Assembly: GCF_900102165.1 (NCBI RefSeq) | Contig: NZ_FNBD01000003.1 | Location: forward strand, 186,001 to 250,000 | Direction of reading: 5' to 3' | Source of the DNA: Cellulophaga baltica | GTDB taxonomy: Bacteria; Bacteroidota; Bacteroidia; Flavobacteriales; Flavobacteriaceae | Length of the DNA stretch: 64,000 nucleotides | Part shown: piece by piece, positions 27,889 to 38,157 of the stretch | Layout: each line of letters opens with the position of its first letter | Numbering within the stretch: the stretch's first letter is position 1 | Translations under genes and position numbers: made by a program | The notes under the pieces: model-generated | Databases searched by the model: none | What the model was told of the DNA's origin: nothing | Seen by the model: the letters and a program-made list of their open reading frames with translations, nothing else

Positions 27889-29169
27889 TTATAACGTAAC
27901 ACTAAGGGTATAGTCAAATTTCTTGTGCGTATACTTATGATGGTCTGCATGGGCGTAATGCTCTAAAAGCGTTTTAGGACCATTTTGATTTATCATTAGC
28001 GCAAAAATACCATAATCTCCACCGTCATCTGTAGTAGGATTGTTAGGGATACGCGTAATAGTATGAATATGATTATAATCTGCTATTGTACTAGCATTTG
28101 CCCCTGTAGAACCTTCGGTATTAAATTCAGCCCATAAATATGGATTGTAAATTCTATAATAAAATTCGGATGTTGCAGTAGGCGTGGTCCCAGAGTCATT
28201 TATCCAAACAAAATAGGTGTCATCTATATTTGCGCTAACATCTGCCCACCAAACATCCGCGAAATTGTCTGTTAAATTATAGACATACTCTTTCATTACC
28301 AGTAATAGATTTGCTTGTGCAGCTGTAGACATTTCGGAATATTTTAAACCTATGGCGAATCCTGAATAATCATAAGTTCCTCTATAAGGATCGGGATCCC
28401 CATTCATATCAGCAGGCCCCACTTCTAAAGAGTGTGTTGTAGAGGTTGTTGAAGCCGCTGCAAGTTCTGTCGAATCAAAGCTATTGTACAGTGTTAGCGC
28501 TAAATCTCTTTCATCAGAAAATATATCAAAATCTTCGCCGTTCCAAGTATCAGCTGCAGGTTCCCCTCCTAAGAAAGCAGGTACAATAGAAACATTATCG
28601 CCATGCACCAAAAAGTTAAGCACACAATGGTGGCCGTCTAATTGAAAACCCCAAGAGCCACTCGTTTCTGGGTCACCAAACATATCAATTGAGTAAAAAT
28701 CAGGGTTCCAAACATCACTCATCACGTTATTTAACCAACCTTCAGATAATTCTGTAATTTCATATACTTTCTGATATCCTTGAGAACTTAAGAATAGTTG
28801 TAAAATATCTTTAAAAGCTATTAATTGATCAGCTGTTAAATCGCCATATGTGATACCATCTCTATTGTCATCGTTTGCTGGTGTATTATGCCATAAATAG
28901 AAACGCTCATCATCTAAACAAACTGAAATTTCCTCCAATAAATCATCAGACAAAGAATTCCTAAAGCTCACTACTGCAGCTCGCATAGTTTCTATCTCGG
29001 TATTTGTAGATTGATCAACAGTACCAGTTGTGGTACATTCTGTTGCGCTTGTTGTATCATCATCAGTTGTATCTACTATCTCATCATTAGTTGTGTCGTC
29101 TGAACCACATGCCACAAATACAATGAAAAGAAAAGATAAAAATATTGGTTTTAATTTTTGAACTTTCAT
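27889..29169 (-). CDS. DUF3500 domain lipoprotein
   Basis: This 426-residue protein has a lipobox (FVAC), a short acidic and threonine-rich linker (about 20-45), and a DUF3500 domain over the rest. Family landmarks are SWGFQLDGHHCVLNFLVHG and the histidine-rich end ALLEHYAHADHHKYTHKKF-like region near residues 405-420. Clustered histidines suggest a metal site, but no activity is known to me for the family. It stands alone between a terminator and the LytTR regulator gene. Confidence 0.85.
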   Translation of the reverse strand: MKVQKLKPIFLSFLFIVFVACGSDDTTNDEIVDTTDDDTTSATECTTTGTVDQSTNTEIETMRAAVVSFRNSLSDDLLEEISVCLDDERFYLWHNTPANDDNRDGITYGDLTADQLIAFKDILQLFLSSQGYQKVYEITELSEGWLNNVMSDVWNPDFYSIDMFGDPETSGSWGFQLDGHHCVLNFLVHGDNVSIVPAFLGGEPAADTWNGEDFDIFSDERDLALTLYNSFDSTELAAASTTSTTHSLEVGPADMNGDPDPYRGTYDYSGFAIGLKYSEMSTAAQANLLLVMKEYVYNLTDNFADVWWADVSANIDDTYFVWINDSGTTPTATSEFYYRIYNPYLWAEFNTEGSTGANASTIADYNHIHTITRIPNNPTTDDGGDYGIFALMINQNGPKTLLEHYAHADHHKYTHKKFDYTLSVTL

Positions 29170-29264
29170 TTTCTAAGATTTTAAACTATTAAAAAATAAA
29201 GGTATTTGATACTGCAACGGTATAAAAAAAAATGCGATAAACACAGCAATGTTTGCGGTTAATA

Positions 29265-29951
29265 TTAAGGAAAGAGCTGGTCTAAATCCTTTTTATAACT
29301 GTTACCTATAGGAAGACTCCTATCTGCAATAACTACATCTATTGCACTGATATTTTTTATATAGTTAATGGAAACTATAAAAGACTTATGTATTCTGATA
29401 AATTTTAAGCATGGTAATTCTTGTAAAATATTTTTCATTGTAGCACGTGCTACAATAGCCCTTTCACCATCTATATAAATCTTAACATAATCATTCATAG
29501 CTTCTACATAAATGATTAGATCAATAGGAATACGGTTTAATTTGTAATTAGCACGAATAGATAAATGCGTATTCGCATCAAAATTATCAACGGTAATAGC
29601 CTTAAAATTTTGAACTCTCAGAACTGCTTTTTTAAAGCGCTCAAATGAAATTGGTTTTAGTAAATAATCAATTGCATCAACATTAAACCCTTCTATTGCA
29701 TATTTTTCATAGGCCGTTGTAAAAATTACTTTCACATCTATATTTAAGGATTTATAGAAATCTATTCCACTCTTATTTGGCATTTCTATATCTAAAAAAA
29801 TTACGTCTACAGGAAATTTGTTTAGAAAGGTTTTAGCTTTGTTTAAATCAGAAAAAGTTTTTTCTAAAGAAATATTGCTCAATGAATCACAATAAACTTG
29901 AATAACCTGTAAGGCCAATGGCTCGTCATCTATAGCAATTGCTTTTATCAT
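29265..29951 (-). CDS. LytTR-type response regulator
   Basis: This 228-residue regulator has a receiver domain (about 1-120, acceptor Asp in VIFLDIEMPN, Lys in YLLKPI) and a C-terminal LytTR DNA-binding domain (about 135-228). Its start overlaps the stop of the kinase gene upstream by four bases (ATGA), so the two form a coupled two-component pair. Target genes are not evident. Confidence 0.93.
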   Translation of the reverse strand: MIKAIAIDDEPLALQVIQVYCDSLSNISLEKTFSDLNKAKTFLNKFPVDVIFLDIEMPNKSGIDFYKSLNIDVKVIFTTAYEKYAIEGFNVDAIDYLLKPISFERFKKAVLRVQNFKAITVDNFDANTHLSIRANYKLNRIPIDLIIYVEAMNDYVKIYIDGERAIVARATMKNILQELPCLKFIRIHKSFIVSINYIKNISAIDVVIADRSLPIGNSYKKDLDQLFP

Positions 29952-31018
29952 TTTAATTCTATCTCAAGATTAACTTTGAAGTATTCCATATTACTAACAA
30001 CATTCAGCTTATACTTATTTGCATAAAATAGCTCTAGTTGTTTTTTAGTGTTTTTTAGCCCCAATGAAGTGGACTGATTTTTTATTCTCTCTGTTGATTT
30101 TACTATTGTATTAGTTACGTTTAGTTTTAAAATATTGTCTTCGAGAACTAAACTTATTTCAATTTCAGAGTTATTCTCAACATCAGAACCATATTTAAAA
30201 GCATTTTCAATAATACAGATTAACATTAATGGATTTATTTCCTGATTTTCAAAATCTCCACGAAATTCAGTTCTTAAAGTTGTTTTTTTCGTCAATCTAA
30301 GTTTTTGTAAATCAATGAAACTTTTTAAATATCCAACTTCTTTATCTAAAGCTATAAACTGCTGATTATTTTGGGTAATTACATAACGCATTAAATCTGA
30401 TAATTGCAAAATAGCTTGCGGTGTTTTGTCTGATTTTGTCAAGGCTAGCGCAAACAAGCTATTTAACGTGTTAAATAAAAAATGAGGATTTATTTGAGAT
30501 TTCAAATAAGCTATTTCTGTTAAAAGCTTCTCATTGTTTATCTCTGTCAATCTTTCATTTACTCTTAAGTAGAGCGAAAGGAAAAAAATACCAATGAAAT
30601 GAAGCAAATGACTATCTCTCGATAGAATAAAATTTATTGAACCGAATCTAGTTGACCTAGAAACACCATCTCTAAGTGGTCTTAAATGCAGATTATTTGA
30701 TTTATGCACAGAAAAATCACTAATCAAAAATTGTGGAAATTTTATAACCAACAAATATCCAACGATTAAAATTAGCACTAAATACAACCATTTTTTATTA
30801 AAATAAAAATTAGGTATGATGTAATAATAACTAGTAAAAAAGAAAATCGTTAATAATTGATAGCTCAGAAAATTTCTTTGAAAAGGCGCCACTTTGAATA
30901 ATTCTAAGCCCAGATTTACATCAGGAGAAGTTAGGATAGGAATAGTCGTAAGACCTAAGCCTATTAATACATTTATACGAAGTTTTTGCTTTTCTAAAAT
31001 TTTAAAATCGCCTATCAT
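29948..31018 (-). CDS. LytS-like membrane sensor histidine kinase
   Basis: This 356-residue protein has four to five membrane segments in the first 180 residues and then a His_kinase domain with LKSQINPHFLFNTLNSLFAL; the His in NPHFLFN is the phospho-acceptor. The C-terminal ATPase part has the N box IIENAFKYG. It is the partner of the LytTR regulator with which it overlaps. Confidence 0.92.
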   Translation of the reverse strand: MIGDFKILEKQKLRINVLIGLGLTTIPILTSPDVNLGLELFKVAPFQRNFLSYQLLTIFFFTSYYYIIPNFYFNKKWLYLVLILIVGYLLVIKFPQFLISDFSVHKSNNLHLRPLRDGVSRSTRFGSINFILSRDSHLLHFIGIFFLSLYLRVNERLTEINNEKLLTEIAYLKSQINPHFLFNTLNSLFALALTKSDKTPQAILQLSDLMRYVITQNNQQFIALDKEVGYLKSFIDLQKLRLTKKTTLRTEFRGDFENQEINPLMLICIIENAFKYGSDVENNSEIEISLVLEDNILKLNVTNTIVKSTERIKNQSTSLGLKNTKKQLELFYANKYKLNVVSNMEYFKVNLEIELK

Positions 31019-31091
31019 ATCTTACTACAGGTTCTAAAAAATTATTTTTTTATGGAACGCATTTCAGAAACAATATAACCAATTATTTATT

Positions 31092-32540
31092 TTAAGATAG
31101 TTGAAGTTCTATTTTATCAAAATTTGTTTTTTTTGCATCACATACTTGACAACAATAATCTTCTGGTAAATCTTCAAATAACGTTCCTGCAGGAATCCCT
31201 AATGACACATCTCCATATTCCTTATCATAAACCGTAAAGCACGATGTACATTGGTAGACTTCTCTAACTAATTGCTCTGATGCCTTTTTAGTTTCTTCTT
31301 TGATGATTTTTTCTTGCCCTAATTGTTTAAAGTACTTTTTACTCAGTTCCATTAATAAACCTGGCAATTCTATTTTATCTACATCCTGAGCGTACACCTC
31401 ATAGATTTGAGTATTAGGATCAAAGTTTTTAAAATGCAGTACATTATACGTTGGCCGTATTGCAAAGTCTTTTACTATGGTTGGCGCTGTATTTTTTTCA
31501 ATGACCACCGAAGAAAAATGGGTGCGTTTTCCAGATTCATTACTTAGTCCGAAGGTTAACCCATACGTACTAATATCATTTTGATCAAAACTTAATACCA
31601 AAAATTTCTTTAATTCTAAGGCCTCAATATCATCAACAGGCAAATGCCAGTTCATCTCTAATTGTGAATGCCGAATATTGATACCCCACTGTCCTAAAAA
31701 TTTTTCTAAATCTGGTCTACTCTGTCTTTTTATTCCTTTTACAATAAAAGACTTCCAAGGGGTAATGCATATTTTACCCACACTATTATCCAAACAAAAA
31801 CCACAAAACTCTTTTAAGAAATTTAAATCGTATCTATTATTTCTCCAATACAATCCTAGCCAATATTGATCTAGCCCCATCCTATTCATCCCTTCATAAT
31901 AAGGAAATGTTAGGTAGGGGACTTCTAGCTCTTTTTCTATAGTTTTATTATTGGTTTCTAGATTTTTATTCAACACAAAAAACAACTCATCTACATCTTG
32001 AATATCATCAAAAATAGCTTCTATTGCTTTTGAGATGGTATTAATATCCCAGCTGTACACTAGAACAGGATAAAATGCCCCTGCATCCCAGTGTGGTAAT
32101 TTTACATTCAGATACCAGTAGTCTTCACTTTCTGAGGCTATAAAATTTAAATTCCCACTAAAAATAGGGACAAGACGCTGTTTAGCATCTGTAATATTTA
32201 TTTTAAGTTTTGGCGCATAATCAAACCCTTCAAGTATGTACAAATAGGTAGATCCTTTTAACCAATAGGTCATATCAAAAATATCTGCACAGACATAAGA
32301 AGATACTATATTTTGATAGGAACGCTCGCCAATAATTGTTGTATTGTATTTAGAAATGCGCTCTAGCTGCTCTTCATCTGCATTGTTTAATGGAAAAAGC
32401 AAATCTTGCCTAGAACCAAAGTAAACTTCTTTAAGCCCTGCTGCTTCCAACATGGTAATCACATCTTTTAATTCTCCGGGAGAGGTAACTCCTCCTTTTA
32501 GCAATATTCTATGTAAATCATCATTCATAATTGTATGCAT
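31092..32540 (-). CDS. Rubredoxin-tailed protein with nitrite/sulfite-reductase-like body
   Basis: This 482-residue protein ends in a rubredoxin domain (about 430-475) with the Fe ligands CTSC and CQVC. The first 420 residues resemble the ferredoxin-like half domains of nitrite/sulfite reductases, opening RILLKGGVTSPGELKDV. The C-x5-C and C-x3-C cysteines that hold siroheme and [4Fe-4S] are not present, so this body is probably not catalytic. Its ATG overlaps the TAA of nasA by one base, implying co-translation. I infer an electron carrier or assembly partner for the nitrate reductase; this is not shown. Confidence 0.75.
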   Translation of the reverse strand: MHTIMNDDLHRILLKGGVTSPGELKDVITMLEAAGLKEVYFGSRQDLLFPLNNADEEQLERISKYNTTIIGERSYQNIVSSYVCADIFDMTYWLKGSTYLYILEGFDYAPKLKINITDAKQRLVPIFSGNLNFIASESEDYWYLNVKLPHWDAGAFYPVLVYSWDINTISKAIEAIFDDIQDVDELFFVLNKNLETNNKTIEKELEVPYLTFPYYEGMNRMGLDQYWLGLYWRNNRYDLNFLKEFCGFCLDNSVGKICITPWKSFIVKGIKRQSRPDLEKFLGQWGINIRHSQLEMNWHLPVDDIEALELKKFLVLSFDQNDISTYGLTFGLSNESGKRTHFSSVVIEKNTAPTIVKDFAIRPTYNVLHFKNFDPNTQIYEVYAQDVDKIELPGLLMELSKKYFKQLGQEKIIKEETKKASEQLVREVYQCTSCFTVYDKEYGDVSLGIPAGTLFEDLPEDYCCQVCDAKKTNFDKIELQLS

Positions 32541-35500
32541 TAATGGCTTAATTGAAGCTGATTTTTTAATAGTTCTTTTATTTCTGGTTTACAACTTCCA
32601 CATCCCAGACCTGCTCCTGTTTCTGAGCATAATTTTGTGAAATCTGAACATCCGCCTTGGATGGCTTCTATAACATTACCTTCTCCTACCTGACTGCAAG
32701 AGCATACCAGTTTTCCTTTCATCGGAGCCGTATTTGAAGCTCCACGAAGTAATTCATTTCGTTTTTCCGAGAGTTCAATCTCTTCTTCTATCAAACGCTT
32801 AAATTCTGCAAACTCGTTCTTATCACCCATTAGGATGGCTCCTTTGAGGGTATCGTCTTTAACGATACATTTTTTGTAAAAACGCTTGTTTACATCCATC
32901 AGAATAATTTCTTCAAAACTACTGTCGCCTGCAGGAGAATTTACCATTCCTATACTACACAGGTCTAAATTCTCAAATTTTAGAATATTCATTAAAACAG
33001 AGCCATTATAGATGCTACTGAAATCTCCTAAAATATAGTTCGCAGCAATATCTGCTTGCTGTTCTGCTGCAGACGTAATTCCGAACAATTGATTATTAAA
33101 CTCTGCTATTTCTCCTAAAGCATAAATAGATGGATTGCTGGTTTGCAAATAGGAATTAACCACCACACCTCTTCTTGTTTTTAATTTGGTTTGCTTTGCC
33201 AGTTCTATATTTGGCCTGGTACCAATAGCATAAACAATAGCATTGCATTTAATAGTTTTTCCTGTTTTTAAATTTACCAGTAAAGTATGATCACTAGATT
33301 TCTCCTTAAAAACGGTACTTACTTCATTATCAAAATAAAGATTAATACCACGCTCTACGACATCCTGTGCTAATAATTTACTAGCAACATCATCTAACTG
33401 GCGCTCCATTAATCTAGGTGCACGCTGAATAATACTAATATTTACCTGTATTTTTTTTAGTGCCGCCGCAAGTTCTAGTCCTAATAAACCACCCCCTACG
33501 ATAACCACATGTTGCTCTTCATTTTGCAAGCCTGTTTCTCTCAAATAGGTTTTTAATCGATCTGCATCACCACGTTCACGCATGGTAAATCTGCCCGGAA
33601 GTTTTATTTGCACATCACTAGGCACAAATGCCCTACTCCCTGTTGCCATGACCAACAAATCAAACATATGCTTCACACCATTAGCATCTACCACGAATTT
33701 TTCTTTATCCTCAATTTGAGAAATTCCAACTCCAGGATGTAACACGACATCTAACTTTTTAAGTTCTCCTTTTTTAAGCTTCTCTAAGGCTGCCCAGGAA
33801 AGTTCATCACTTACATACTCTGGAAGTAATACCCGATTGTAGAATGGATCCTGTTCTTTTGAAAAAACATGCAACTCATCAACATCATTCTTTTCTCTGT
33901 ACGATTGAATAAAACGATATGCTGCAGCACCAGCACCAATAATGACAACTTTCTGCTTTGGTTTGACATATTTTGCCACTTGAACGGCACAATATTTAAA
34001 ATCTGGTTCTTTAGACACAGGGTCTACAATATCATTGGTTAAATTATTGGCACGCCCAAAGTCATTATTTAAAACTTTACCCCAATGCATAGGCATAAAG
34101 ACTACTTGTTCCCGAATGTCATAATTAATAGTCACTTTTACCTGAACTTCTCCACGTCTACTTTTAATAACTGCTATATCGCCTTCTTTTAATCGCCTTA
34201 AAAAAGCATCCACCTTATTCATTTCTAAATAAGGATGCGGAATATGAGTGAGTAATCTATTTACTTTCCCTGTTTTTGTACGGGTATGCCATTGATCACG
34301 AACTCTACCTGTATTTAAGATTAGTGGGTATTCTATATTTGTTTCTTCTGATGTATTATAAACTTCGGCTGGCGCATTAAAATGTGCCTTTTTATCTGGT
34401 GTACTAAAAACTAGGTCAGTAAACAACCTTGGCGTTCCTGGATGGGTATTGTGTGGTACTGGCCATTGAAAACTACCTTCGTTTTTAAGTCTAGAATAAG
34501 ACAATCCTGATATATCTATATCGGTACCTTTTGTTAACAAGCAATGCTCATCATACACCTCACTAGCATTGGTATAATTAAACCCTTCAAAATCCATTGC
34601 TTGTGCAAAACGCCATAAGATTTCCGCATCGGGCAAAGCCTCTCCGGGAGCATCAATTACTTTTGGCAAATAACTAATTCTACGTTCTGAATTAGTCATT
34701 GTACCTTCTTTTTCTAGCCAACCTGCTGCTGGCAAAACTAGATCTGCAAATTTTGTAGTTTCAGAATTATGAGAGATTTCTTGCACCACAACAAAGCTAG
34801 CTTTCTTTAAAGCCCGTTCTATCTTATTAGAATTAGGCATACTCACCACAGGGTTGGTACAAATAATCCAAATAGCTTTTAGCTTTCCTTCATCAAGCGC
34901 ATCAAACATTTCTGTTGCTGTATACCCTGGCTTTTCCTGAATAGGTTTTCCTCCCCAAAAATCTGCCACTTCTTTTCTATGTTCAGGATTACTTAAATCT
35001 TTATGTGCCGCCAATAAGTTTGCCATTCCGCCAACCTCACGACCTCCCATAGCATTTGGTTGCCCTGTAAGTGAAAAAGGGCCTGATCCTGGTTTTCCTA
35101 TTTGGCCTGTTAACAGCGATAAATTAAGTAAGGATACATTTTTAGAAACACCAATAACACTCTGGTTGAGCCCCATAGTCCACATGCTAATAAAGCCTTT
35201 TGCATTACCAATATACTGAGCTGCTTTTTTAATTTCATCTGCTGGAATTCCACATTTATCTGCCGCCTGACGAATGGTTAACTCAAAAGCACTTGCTTTA
35301 CACGCCTCAAAATTTTCTGTATGCTTTTTTATGAAATTCTTATCTATCTTTTTCTTTTCTATTAAGAGCCTAGCAATAGCATTAAATAAGAGAACATCTG
35401 TTCCTGGAAGGATTTGTAAATGCAAATCTGCAGAAGCGCAGGTCTGCGTTTTACGAGGATCTACTACTATAATTTTTACATTCGGATTTTCCTCTTTATG

Positions 35501-36070
35501 TTTTTCTAAACGTCTAAATAATATGGGGTGACACCAAGCAGGATTTGCTCCAGCAATTAGAAAACAATCTGCTAATTCTATATCAGCATATGCAATAGGT
35601 ACTGCATCATCACCGACTGTTTTTTTGTAGCCTACTACCGCAGAACTCATGCACAAACGAGAGTTGGTATCTATATTGTTACTCCCAATAAACCCTTTAA
35701 TAATTTTGTTTGCTAAGTAATATTCTTCTGTTAAACACTGTCCAGACACATAAAAACCTACGCTATCCGGACCATGCTTTGCTATGATACTTTTAAAAAC
35801 TGCTGCCGCCCGATCAAACGCAGTTTCCCAAGAGACCCGTTGTAAAGGGTGGTTTCTACTCCAACGCATTTCAGGATACAAAATTCGATCTGAAGTATCT
35901 TGCGCTACGTAGTTTAGGTTTTTACCTTTAGAGCATAACATTCCAGAATTCACAGGGTAATTTTCATCTCCTTCTACACTCAAAACACCTTTTGAATCTT
36001 TCTCTACTACTATTCCGCAGCCTACTCCGCAGTAGGAACATATCGTTTTGTGTGTTGTATTCTTTTGCAT
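32540..36070 (-). CDS. nasA: Assimilatory nitrate reductase fused to FAD/NAD and [2Fe-2S] modules
   Basis: This 1176-residue protein reduces nitrate to nitrite. The N-terminal [4Fe-4S] ligands are Cys11, Cys14, Cys18 and Cys46. A molybdopterin oxidoreductase domain follows (to about 500), then a molybdopterin dinucleotide-binding domain (about 577-685). A pyridine-nucleotide disulfide reductase-type flavin module comes next (about 705-1040, motifs VIIGAGAAAY for FAD and VIVGGGLLGLELAAALKK for NAD(P)H). A BFD-like [2Fe-2S] domain ends the chain (about 1119-1165, CSC and CGSC). In many bacteria the flavin part is the separate NasB. I chose the ATG at 36070 because the frame upstream to 36184 would cover the promoter-like motif at 36111-36141. 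Confidence 0.93.
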   Translation of the reverse strand: MQKNTTHKTICSYCGVGCGIVVEKDSKGVLSVEGDENYPVNSGMLCSKGKNLNYVAQDTSDRILYPEMRWSRNHPLQRVSWETAFDRAAAVFKSIIAKHGPDSVGFYVSGQCLTEEYYLANKIIKGFIGSNNIDTNSRLCMSSAVVGYKKTVGDDAVPIAYADIELADCFLIAGANPAWCHPILFRRLEKHKEENPNVKIIVVDPRKTQTCASADLHLQILPGTDVLLFNAIARLLIEKKKIDKNFIKKHTENFEACKASAFELTIRQAADKCGIPADEIKKAAQYIGNAKGFISMWTMGLNQSVIGVSKNVSLLNLSLLTGQIGKPGSGPFSLTGQPNAMGGREVGGMANLLAAHKDLSNPEHRKEVADFWGGKPIQEKPGYTATEMFDALDEGKLKAIWIICTNPVVSMPNSNKIERALKKASFVVVQEISHNSETTKFADLVLPAAGWLEKEGTMTNSERRISYLPKVIDAPGEALPDAEILWRFAQAMDFEGFNYTNASEVYDEHCLLTKGTDIDISGLSYSRLKNEGSFQWPVPHNTHPGTPRLFTDLVFSTPDKKAHFNAPAEVYNTSEETNIEYPLILNTGRVRDQWHTRTKTGKVNRLLTHIPHPYLEMNKVDAFLRRLKEGDIAVIKSRRGEVQVKVTINYDIREQVVFMPMHWGKVLNNDFGRANNLTNDIVDPVSKEPDFKYCAVQVAKYVKPKQKVVIIGAGAAAYRFIQSYREKNDVDELHVFSKEQDPFYNRVLLPEYVSDELSWAALEKLKKGELKKLDVVLHPGVGISQIEDKEKFVVDANGVKHMFDLLVMATGSRAFVPSDVQIKLPGRFTMRERGDADRLKTYLRETGLQNEEQHVVIVGGGLLGLELAAALKKIQVNISIIQRAPRLMERQLDDVASKLLAQDVVERGINLYFDNEVSTVFKEKSSDHTLLVNLKTGKTIKCNAIVYAIGTRPNIELAKQTKLKTRRGVVVNSYLQTSNPSIYALGEIAEFNNQLFGITSAAEQQADIAANYILGDFSSIYNGSVLMNILKFENLDLCSIGMVNSPAGDSSFEEIILMDVNKRFYKKCIVKDDTLKGAILMGDKNEFAEFKRLIEEEIELSEKRNELLRGASNTAPMKGKLVCSCSQVGEGNVIEAIQGGCSDFTKLCSETGAGLGCGSCKPEIKELLKNQLQLSH

Positions 36071-36110
36071 GATTTTAAATCTAGATGCAAACGCATCATA
36101 ATTAGCCATC

Positions 36111-36141
36111 GAAAGGTACAAAAAATACGTATAAATACGTA
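36111..36141 (-). promoter_or_regulatory. nasA operator/promoter: TACGTA-N4-TACGTA plus -7-like box
   Basis: TACGTATAAATACGTA at 36126-36141 is a perfect palindrome of two TACGTA half-sites. On the minus strand 7 nt separate it from TACCTTTC (36118-36111), one base off TAnnTTTG. The nasA ATG follows about 40 nt later. Confidence 0.65.
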
Positions 36142-36238
36142 GTGCTGATTTAATAATAATCAGCCTAAGGTTTTGATATATCAATAATTAACAAATATCA
36201 AAAAAACAGATTTATGCTCAGAAATGTAGGTAAAAAAG

Positions 36239-37114
36239 CTATGATATAGTGCCCCGGTAGGCCTTAGGGGACATGCCTATCGTTCTTTTAAAATATTTAA
36301 TAAAATAAGAGTCGTCTTCAAAACCTAAACGAAATGCTACTTCATTTATAGGTAGGCTTGTAAATTTTAATAAGCGTTTAGCCTCCAGTATTATGCGTTC
36401 TTTCACCAATTCGGATGGTGCTTTACCTACCACACTTTTAGTAATGGTGGTTAATGTCTTAGCGGAAGTATTTAGCAAATTGGCATAATCTTTTATCGCG
36501 AGCCCCTCTCTATAATGAAGCTCTAAAAGATCTTTGAAGGCAAAAAACTGTCGCTCATAATGGTTATTTATTTGCAGCTTTCTACTACTATCTGAATAAT
36601 GAATACGCTCCATGGTTATTAAGAGCGATTTAAGCAAAAAACGAATCATATCTTCATGACCAAAACTTAGTTTATTGGGCAATTCTTTTGCTATTAATTC
36701 TATATGATGGGTTGCAATTTTTACCGTATTACAATCCAATAGATAGCAAGGATTTTGCTCGATATTGAAAATGTTATATTTCAAGAAAATATCAACATCT
36801 GAATGCATAAAAAAACTCTCATTAAAATGAATTAACCAACCTTCTACTTCTAGGTTATCATCAAAAAAATGAATCTGATCTTTATTCGTAAAAAGCACCA
36901 TATTTTCTTTAATCTCATATGAATTGAAATCTACCGTGTGTGTACCTCCTGCATTGAAAAACCATAATAATTGATAGTAACTATGTGAATGTGGTACGGC
37001 TGCTTTTTCTGGATTTTTTTTTCGGTAGCTTTTAAGATCATGCAGTTGAAACTGCAACTTATTAGGGTGCGCTTTATGTAGGTGATATTGCTCTATTTTT
37101 TGAGAATCTTTCAC
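36239..37114 (-). CDS. AraC family transcriptional regulator
   Basis: This 291-residue protein has an N-terminal cupin-like sensing domain (about 25-160, with AVPHSHSYYQLLWF) and a C-terminal double helix-turn-helix (about 190-290) ending EDDSYFIKYFKRTIGMSPKAYR. Its start shares one base with the stop of the FAD oxidase gene, so it is the last gene of a four-gene operon and probably controls it. Confidence 0.93.
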   Translation of the reverse strand: MKDSQKIEQYHLHKAHPNKLQFQLHDLKSYRKKNPEKAAVPHSHSYYQLLWFFNAGGTHTVDFNSYEIKENMVLFTNKDQIHFFDDNLEVEGWLIHFNESFFMHSDVDIFLKYNIFNIEQNPCYLLDCNTVKIATHHIELIAKELPNKLSFGHEDMIRFLLKSLLITMERIHYSDSSRKLQINNHYERQFFAFKDLLELHYREGLAIKDYANLLNTSAKTLTTITKSVVGKAPSELVKERIILEAKRLLKFTSLPINEVAFRLGFEDDSYFIKYFKRTIGMSPKAYRGTIS

Positions 37115-38157
37115 TAGTGCTTTAATTTTTCGGCCGCTAATTTTCCACTATAAATAGCCCCATCCATATAACCTCCGTACAGGGGCGATGTTTCTGCCCC
37201 AGAAAACAACAGTTTCCCATTCATATAGAAGTCGGCAAAAACAGGATTTCCATACGCCGGACTCATATAAATAGATTTAATAGTTTCACAAGAAGTGTTT
37301 TTATCCTGCGACCAATCCTTTTCATTATAGGAGGTGTACTCCATGATTTCTTCGCCTAAATATTTAGTAAGATACGCAAGAATTTTTGCTTGTCGTTCTT
37401 CAGGAGTTACATCTCTTAGCGCTTCATTTACAAAGCCCATTAAACCAAATTCCGTTTCCGCATGATTGCTATGATCATACAATTCTGTTACAGCACCTAC
37501 TTGCCCAATGACCGTTCCTGATAAATTTCTAGCTCTCCAAAAAGGCTGCTTAAATTTTAGTCCAACCTTTATAGCATTACTCATCCAAGTATGCGTAATT
37601 TTCATCACCTCAGTAACATTGTTGGGTAATGCTGGTAAAAAATCTATTCGTGTTGCAATCCGTGGCGGAATGGTACTCACAACTTTTTCTGCGCTATATA
37701 CACCTTTATTGGTTACTACTTTTATGCTATTACCAAGATCTTCCATCGCTAGAACTGTGGTATCTGTATGTATTTGATTAGAGAAAGGTGCTGCTAATTT
37801 TTTAATTACTGCCATAGATCCTCCTGCAATTCTGTGTGCAGATGGTGCACTAGGATCATTTTGAAAATAATGCTCAGGTGCCATAGTACTATACACCAAA
37901 ACACTCTGTCCTTTCGTATATTGAGGGAATTTTTTAATCTTCAATTCCCTCAACAAGCCAGCCACATGTGTGTGATGATTTTGAAACCAAGTAGCGCCAA
38001 AATCGATCTGATTAGTAGTCAAAATCCTACCTCCAATGGTTGCTCTAGCATCTAAAACAATAACATCTTTTTCGCCCGCTTTGTACAACTCATATGCTGT
38101 TATTAATCCTGAAAGGCCTGCGCCTATTATTAAATACTTAGAGGTAGTTTGTATCAT
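37114..38157 (-). CDS. FAD-dependent amine oxidase family protein
   Basis: This 347-residue flavoprotein has the N-terminal motif YLIIGAGLSGLITAYEL with the following GGRILT, and a C-terminal FSGAETSPLYGGYMDGAIYS that closes the FAD site in flavin amine oxidases. It probably oxidises an amine or related small molecule. It is translationally coupled on both sides by one-base overlaps with the AhpD-like gene and the AraC gene. Confidence 0.87.
   Translation of the reverse strand: MIQTTSKYLIIGAGLSGLITAYELYKAGEKDVIVLDARATIGGRILTTNQIDFGATWFQNHHTHVAGLLRELKIKKFPQYTKGQSVLVYSTMAPEHYFQNDPSAPSAHRIAGGSMAVIKKLAAPFSNQIHTDTTVLAMEDLGNSIKVVTNKGVYSAEKVVSTIPPRIATRIDFLPALPNNVTEVMKITHTWMSNAIKVGLKFKQPFWRARNLSGTVIGQVGAVTELYDHSNHAETEFGLMGFVNEALRDVTPEERQAKILAYLTKYLGEEIMEYTSYNEKDWSQDKNTSCETIKSIYMSPAYGNPVFADFYMNGKLLFSGAETSPLYGGYMDGAIYSGKLAAEKLKH

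Noticed and set aside
36071-36184. N-terminal extension of nasA by 38 codons
   Set aside because: The extension would cover the palindromic operator-like motif and the -7-like box, and adds no domain; the ATG at 36070 places the Fe-S motif at the usual distance.
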